From assembly GCA_905250125.1 (NCBI GenBank), contig CAJNOL010000438.1:62001-126000 (forward strand): DNA of 64,000 nt. The letters are read 5' to 3'. A model generated the notes under the pieces. The model saw nothing but the letters and a program-made list of their open reading frames with translations. It made no database searches and was not told where the DNA came from. A program made the translations under genes and the position numbers. Source of the stretch: Rotaria sordida. Lineage: Eukaryota; Rotifera; Eurotatoria; Philodinida; Philodinidae. Below, in pieces: positions 59,325-64,000 of this stretch. The stretch's first letter is position 1; each line of letters starts with the position of its first letter.

Positions 59325-60630
59325 AACGTTTTTTTATTTTGTCTTTGTCCGAGTCATCTCATCATCTACAAACTAAACATACACCTACATATTCACATTT
59401 CGTTAGAGATGGTCAACCCACGCAAACACTCTAAAAGAGAAAAGAAAACAAAAGATCATCTGTTCTCTTCACTCAAGAACATAACTCGACCAACCAAACA
59501 GCTAACTATTTTAATTCATCACCATCAAATCTATCTTCAACTATCAAAACAACCAATCAACATTTATGAGACAAAAAAAAAGAGGGCGCTTAAAATTAAC
59601 TTTGACATATTATTGTGTTTATATTTTCTAAATGTTACATGTAAATTCGACAATTGCGTGTGTTCAAATAAAAATCGAATAACAATTTTGTCATCTGTTA
59701 TGGTTATGATGAAGAGAGTTCTGAAGAAAAAAAAGAACATCGTAGTATAAATATGAAAGTTTCTATTCGTCTTAATAATATGTGAAGATTTCAAATACCA
59801 TGATAAACTGAAAATAGAAACTTGACATGTTGAAAAATTTGATATGTTAACATAGTCAAATTGTGATACAGTCAATTTCTTTTCAAATATTTGCGTAAAT
59901 GACGTTGGATGTTTTATTACTTGTTGATCATAAACTTTTCAAGAAGTCGTCATCTACTTAATAAGAGTAAAAAGGTAGAACAACATAGACGAAAAGTCGA
60001 TTGTGATCAAGCCAAGCTTTTCCCGAAGTTCATCCAGAGACATGACTAGCTTGTTTCTAGTTTTTTTCTAACGTAAAACAATTGAGTTCATATATGGATC
60101 TAGTTGGCATGATTTTATGATGAATGTTGACTCATGATTCTATTGATTCGATGACAATTCTCATCTTGATTTCCGATTTTTCAGATCAGATAGTTCAATA
60201 AAGTAACATTCATTGTTAAAAAACTTCATCTATTATCCATAGTTAATTGAAATTTACTGAAATTATATAATTTTATCAAATTTAATTGAACAGAAAACTT
60301 ATTTCTTTTATTAATTATTTACTTATTCTCCTATTGTAAAAATTCTTAGCAGATATTAAGATGATGCAAAGAGTATTAGGTACAATTTTGTTCTTTTGTT
60401 GGTTCGATTTTTTTTGTATTATTATAATATGTCAAGCATACATTAAGACAAACTTTACTTTAAAAGCATAAGGAAGAAGAACGTAACTGTCCTTCATACA
60501 TGTGTCTGAATGAGTAATAGTCAATAAAAATTTTTATTTGTCAAAAGAAACGAAAACGATGCAATAATATATAGCTCAATATTTGCTAGAGTCAAGTTTT
60601 ATAATTTTAATTTTTTTTTTCAAATTGATA
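59325..60630. other. Divergent promoter region between the Src-family gene and the MBOAT gene
   Basis: 1.3 kb between two start codons pointing apart. It must hold both 5' UTRs and promoters. Open frames across 59409-59875 overlap on both strands and carry no motif. No recognisable repeat. Confidence 0.55.
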
Positions 60631-61810
60631 ATGATCATTATTACATTTCCATATCTTTATATAATGTATGGAATAATTATTAGTTTAGTTTATTTAACAA
60701 TTTTATTAGCTCAATATTATAATTCAGAAAAAATTTTACATTATCTATGTTTATTATGTGCTATTGATGCTCTATATGTACCTATTTTTTTAAAATATCA
60801 CTCACCTTGGACTGAATTCGCTGATGGATTAGTTAGCATATTTTCAGCAGTAACTGGATTTTTATTTGCTTTAAAAATCCTTGAAATTGCTTTTACATAT
60901 GAGTGGTCACAACAAAAACAAATAACATTGAAACAGATTATTATAGATTTTTCAACATTTCCAAAATATAAATATGAACCAGAACCATCATCAGTTAAGT
61001 AAGATCTTTAAAATTAAATTAAATGAAGTTATATCTATGTAATAGTTTAGATTAAAATCGATTCGTCCGACATTTTTAAATCATATAAATTATCTTATCA
61101 TTGGTACTGATGATGAACAACTTTCAGCTCGTCGACAAAATATTTTAATTATGTTTCGTGGGTTATTTCAATTGATTTGTTTACATATTCTTCTTCATTT
61201 TACACCTTATTCAATACTTCGTCTTCATAGTCGAAATGCAAAATTATTTTCTTTAACTCATTTTCTAATATATACACTTTATGCTTTTATATTTTATTTT
61301 GCTCTTGGTATGGTACTTAATATAGTATTTGGTTTAATGGGTTTTATTTGGAATATTCATATACGTTCAGTATATCCAGGTTATCCATTTTTACCAACAA
61401 GTCTTCATGATTTTTGGTCACGTCGATGGAATATATATGTTAAATCAATTCTTCATCGTATTGCTTTTATTGCTTTACCAAAATTAACGGGTTTTAATGA
61501 AAAATCTAATGCTCGATTTATATCCGCTGGTTTGTTTGCATTTTTTGTCTCGGGTCTTTTACATGAATTTATGTATACAGTATCAATGGATCGATGGTCT
61601 GGTGGAAAAAATATGCTTTTTTTTCTTATTAATGGAATGTTCGTTGGAATTGAACTTGTTTTTCAAGGACTTTTAAGACGAAAACAATTAGTTCCACCAT
61701 ATTTTGGTTGGATTTATACAATTGCTGCTTTATATTCAACAGCTCATCTTTTTTGTGATCCATGGATTGAAACCGATTGTTTTGCTACATTGAAAACATA
61801 TTTGGGATAA
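60631..61810 (+). CDS. Wax-synthase-like membrane-bound O-acyltransferase (MBOAT_2 type)
   Basis: Exons 60631-60998 and 61051-61810 give 375 aa. The start is the first ATG (MIIITFPYLYIM); the frame opens earlier but without ATG. Seven or more hydrophobic segments span the protein. The family signature is SLHDFWSRRWN (around residue 242), with the presumed catalytic His near residue 294 in FVSGLLHEFMY. Plant wax synthases and fungal relatives use this fold to esterify fatty alcohols or other hydroxyl acceptors with acyl-CoA in the ER; the substrate here is unknown. The acceptor is TTTAG|ATTAAAATC, because the nearer TAG|TTTAG gives a stop. The intron is 52 bp. The gene is divergent from the Src-family gene. 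Confidence 0.82.
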
Positions 61811-62405
61811 GAACATTTTTATTTTAATATATTTGTATATATTCAAGGAAAATAAATAAGATGATGTTATCATCAAATACGCAACACAAAGAATACCTTT
61901 TGAAAGTCTTTGCTCTGAATGAATGAATGAAACAATATCACCTTCGTTTTATAGGACATCTTTTATAAAAAAAAAAACCTTCTAACTCTGATGCGACATA
62001 TAATATATTTTTATTTTTCAAGGATCATGTTACGCAATAAAGTATATATCCTTCCATAAATGATTAAAAATACAATTTTCTTGATAATTTCATTCTATTT
62101 GTGAATGAAATATTCTTTGTGTACTAAATAGTATGACATGCATAGTTGATGAACTTTATATAATATATTCTAAAGGTTTTCATATGAATATGAACTTTAG
62201 ATATCGAAAAGGATTTTGTTAATCCTATGAATTCAAAGCGAAAGAATTACGATGTTTCGTGAAACAAGTTTTTTTTGTTCAATACTATCGCACGTTGAGT
62301 ATTGATTTAAATACATGCAAATAAATTTTGATTTTATAAATCTTGATTAATATTCGTATTTATATTTTTGAGATGATAAAATGAAAAATTTTTTATTCTA
62401 TTTAT
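61811..62405. other. Intergenic, nothing recognised
   Basis: 3' flank of the MBOAT gene, AT-rich. No exon, repeat or palindrome was identified. Confidence 0.5.
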
Positions 62406-62766
62406 TTAAAACATCTTTGAGAAAGTAATTATTAAACTAATTAAGAAAGCAAGTATTAATTTTAGAAGATTAATAGATATAGTACTTGTATTTGTCTTAT
62501 CATTTTGTGCACTATTGACATCTGTGATGTAAGAGACTATCAATGATGACTGTACATGTGCAAATATTGTTCTTAGTGATGATAATGTTGTCATCTTTAT
62601 TTGTGAAGTTAATGTTAGTTTGGCAGTGAGTTTGATTTTCAATACACTCATCATAATTGATTATATGATTGATTCTATTATCAAATTTTTCAGACATTGT
62701 AAGCACATCAAAACAAAATCTTGCAATTAAATACACCAAGATTTCGGAAAATATTAAAGAATCCAT
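62406..62766 (-). pseudogene. Small secreted, possibly GPI-anchored protein with a frame break
   Basis: From ATG at 62766 the frame encodes a hydrophobic leader (MDSLIFSEILVYLIARFCF). A polar region with at least five cysteines follows (YDECIENQTHCQ, NICTCTV, HHRCQ), then a stop at about 62512. A second frame, overlapping and offset by one base, continues to 62406 and ends in a hydrophobic tail typical of GPI signals (INLLKLILAFLISLIITFSK). Joined, they would resemble a small cysteine-rich GPI-anchored protein of the Ly6 kind. No GT-AG intron of normal length bridges the two frames, so this is a frameshifted pseudogene, an assembly error or an unusual splice. The family is not certain. Confidence 0.35.
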
Positions 62767-62796
62767 TACAATGCTGTAAAGAGAATAATATTGTTA

Positions 62797-63225
62797 ATTA
62801 ATTAATTAATTTTTGATGAAATTCGACTATTCCATCAAACATTGAATTAAACTGTTCATTCGTGACAATATTCAGATACATGTGAATAGAAGAATGTATT
62901 GTTGAAATATAATCAGGTGGACAATAATTGCTTATCCATTTTACTTATATAATATATGGCGTCTTTGCATGATCATAAATTTTTTGAAGGGGAGCTGGGC
63001 GACTGGAACCATATATATTCCTAATAAATTGGTTCCATTGAAGCCCATAGAAAAAATTCTGCTTCTGAATTCGTTCCTACACATTTGTCTTTCATTAATT
63101 GCAGCTAATATTCAATTATCGGCTTAATTGTTCTATCAATATATAATAGGCACGCATACGGGCATGAGTGTGGTTGTAAAGAAGAACAATCATCTCATCC
63201 AGTGCCATATTCTTCAATACTTGAA
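62797..63225 (-). pseudogene. Decayed protein-coding fragments, family unknown
   Basis: The minus strand contains consecutive protein-like segments broken by stops and frame changes: MIVLLYNHTHARMRAYYILI near 63150-63215, CVGTNSEAEFFLWASMEPIY near 63030-63090, then KIYDHAKTPYII, a stop, and VKWISNYCPPDYISTIHSS running to a stop at about 62797. Composition and codon use look coding, while the in-frame stops do not. I do not recognise the family. Extra short introns could explain some breaks, but no donor-acceptor pairs were convincing. Confidence 0.3.
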
Positions 63226-63321
63226 TTTTATTTTAAAGAATATGTAGATAGTAATTTTATTGGTATGAAGCTTGCTATCAAGCGTGAAGAATGTGTGTCA
63301 ATAAAACATACTAGTAAATAA
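63151..63321 (+). CDS. Possible last exon of an unidentified plus-strand gene
   Basis: After an AG at about 63148-63149 the plus strand is open for 57 codons to a stop (HAYGHECGCKEEQSSHPVPY then SSILEFYFKEYVDSNFIG). Residue composition is protein-like, with a CGC cysteine pair. It overlaps relic fragments on the opposite strand, so at most one of the two readings is right. No upstream exon was found. Confidence 0.25.
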   Translation, partial: HAYGHECGCKEEQSSHPVPYSSILEFYFKEYVDSNFIGMKLAIKREECVSIKHTSK

Positions 63322-64000
63322 TCATTTTTTTTTCATGTTATGCTCTTGTATGCTGTCGTTCATATTTCTTTCAATAGAGTAATCAACAGATGATCATTTA
63401 ATTAATAAATTATCTTATTAATATTTCTTAAGAAATTAGTTAGAGACAAACATGAGGGATGAATTCGAAATGTTTCTGATGGGACAATTATTTATCAATT
63501 AACCATGGTCCTAATTAGAGGCAACTCTTTCGAAGCCATTCTGGTTTCACATTTTATTTTCTTATGTGGTAATTTATCGATTATATAACTAGCTATGGTT
63601 GACACCAATTAGTAGATCGGCAGATTATGAGATGAATTTGTGATCATAGACTATGATAGAGAAGTAGATGTATTCGAGTGAACTTAACACTATGCAATTA
63701 GATTTGACAATGAAAGTAGTTTTAATTTGAAAACGATTCAATACAATAGAAGATCTTTCTTCATTAAATTCAATATTGACCGAATTTTGAGTAGAATCCA
63801 ATTTTAATTTTCGTTCAATATATTCTTGAAAAGTTCGACTAGTCTGAATTCAAAGAAACACGATCATGAATTCAGTTAATCAATAATAATAAAAGTTTAT
63901 ATGATCCATTTTCATCGAGAAAATTAATATCGATACATACATATATGACAGCAATTCAATTGATTGTGATACTGACAACAACCGAACTGTCATTCTCTAT
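63322..64000. other. Right-edge region, mostly unassigned
   Basis: Apart from the possible exon at 63625-63843, no gene, palindrome or repeat shared with the rest of the window was recognised. Confidence 0.4.
63625..63843 (-). CDS. Possible terminal exon of a gene running off the right edge
   Basis: Following TTTGAATTCAG at 63854-63844, the minus strand is open for 72 codons with a charged, coding-like start (TSRTFQEYIERKLKLDSTQN then SVNIEFNEERSSIVLNRFQI), ending at 63625. No domain was recognised and the upstream exon would lie beyond or near the window end. Confidence 0.27.
   Translation of the reverse strand, partial: TSRTFQEYIERKLKLDSTQNSVNIEFNEERSSIVLNRFQIKTTFIVKSNCIVLSSLEYIYFSIIVYDHKFIS

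Noticed and set aside
60583..60630. Upstream extension of the MBOAT frame
   Set aside because: It would start at TTG rather than ATG; the first ATG at 60631 gives a normal N-terminal hydrophobic segment.

Overview
The window is nuclear DNA from an animal. Every recognisable gene is spliced with GT-AG introns, coding exons use A/T-ending codons, most introns are 45-70 bp, and the gene set is metazoan: an NDR kinase, a Src-family kinase, PA28-gamma, a TEX2-type SMP protein, cathepsin L and a rhodopsin-type GPCR. The AT-rich background, compact introns, divergent peptide-receptor-like GPCR and abundance of short inverted-repeat elements fit a rotifer, probably a bdelloid such as Rotaria or Adineta. 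That placement is inference from style, not from a diagnostic sequence. No rRNA, tRNA or CRISPR array was seen.

Left third (1-26 kb). After about 3.9 kb without a gene there is a small secreted cysteine-rich gene (-, 3950-4473). It is followed by PSME3/PA28-gamma (-, 6535-9889), a very divergent 6-phosphogluconate-dehydrogenase-like gene (-, 10098-13086), an LRRC72-like leucine-rich-repeat gene (+, 14595-15761), a cathepsin L (-, 18064-20044) and a ceramidase/CREST-like membrane protein (-, 21986-23486). Repeats between them include a 20-bp terminal-inverted-repeat element, a 14-16-bp minisatellite of about 0.7 kb, and two copies of a dispersed repeat of about 1 kb. One of those copies carries a nearly perfect 317-bp palindromic insertion.

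Middle (26-53 kb). A 14-exon TEX2-like gene (-, 26463-33763) is followed by 8.6 kb holding the third (inverted) copy of the dispersed repeat and at least five foldback elements. Next come a class A GPCR (-, 42408-44477) and 8.9 kb of AT-rich sequence with almost no recognisable coding content.

Right end (53-64 kb). STK38/NDR kinase (-, 53335-56156) and a Src-family tyrosine kinase (-, 56686-59324) lie head-to-tail. A wax-synthase-like MBOAT acyltransferase (+, 60631-61810) is divergent from the Src gene. The last 2 kb holds broken, protein-like fragments that look like gene relics or small unresolved genes.

The genes do not form a pathway; they are independent housekeeping and signalling genes. 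The most interesting content is the non-coding layer: many foldback repeats, and one insertion whose empty target can be read from two sister copies in the same window. Exon models were built by reading splice signals and reading frame by hand; the frames close for every main gene listed.
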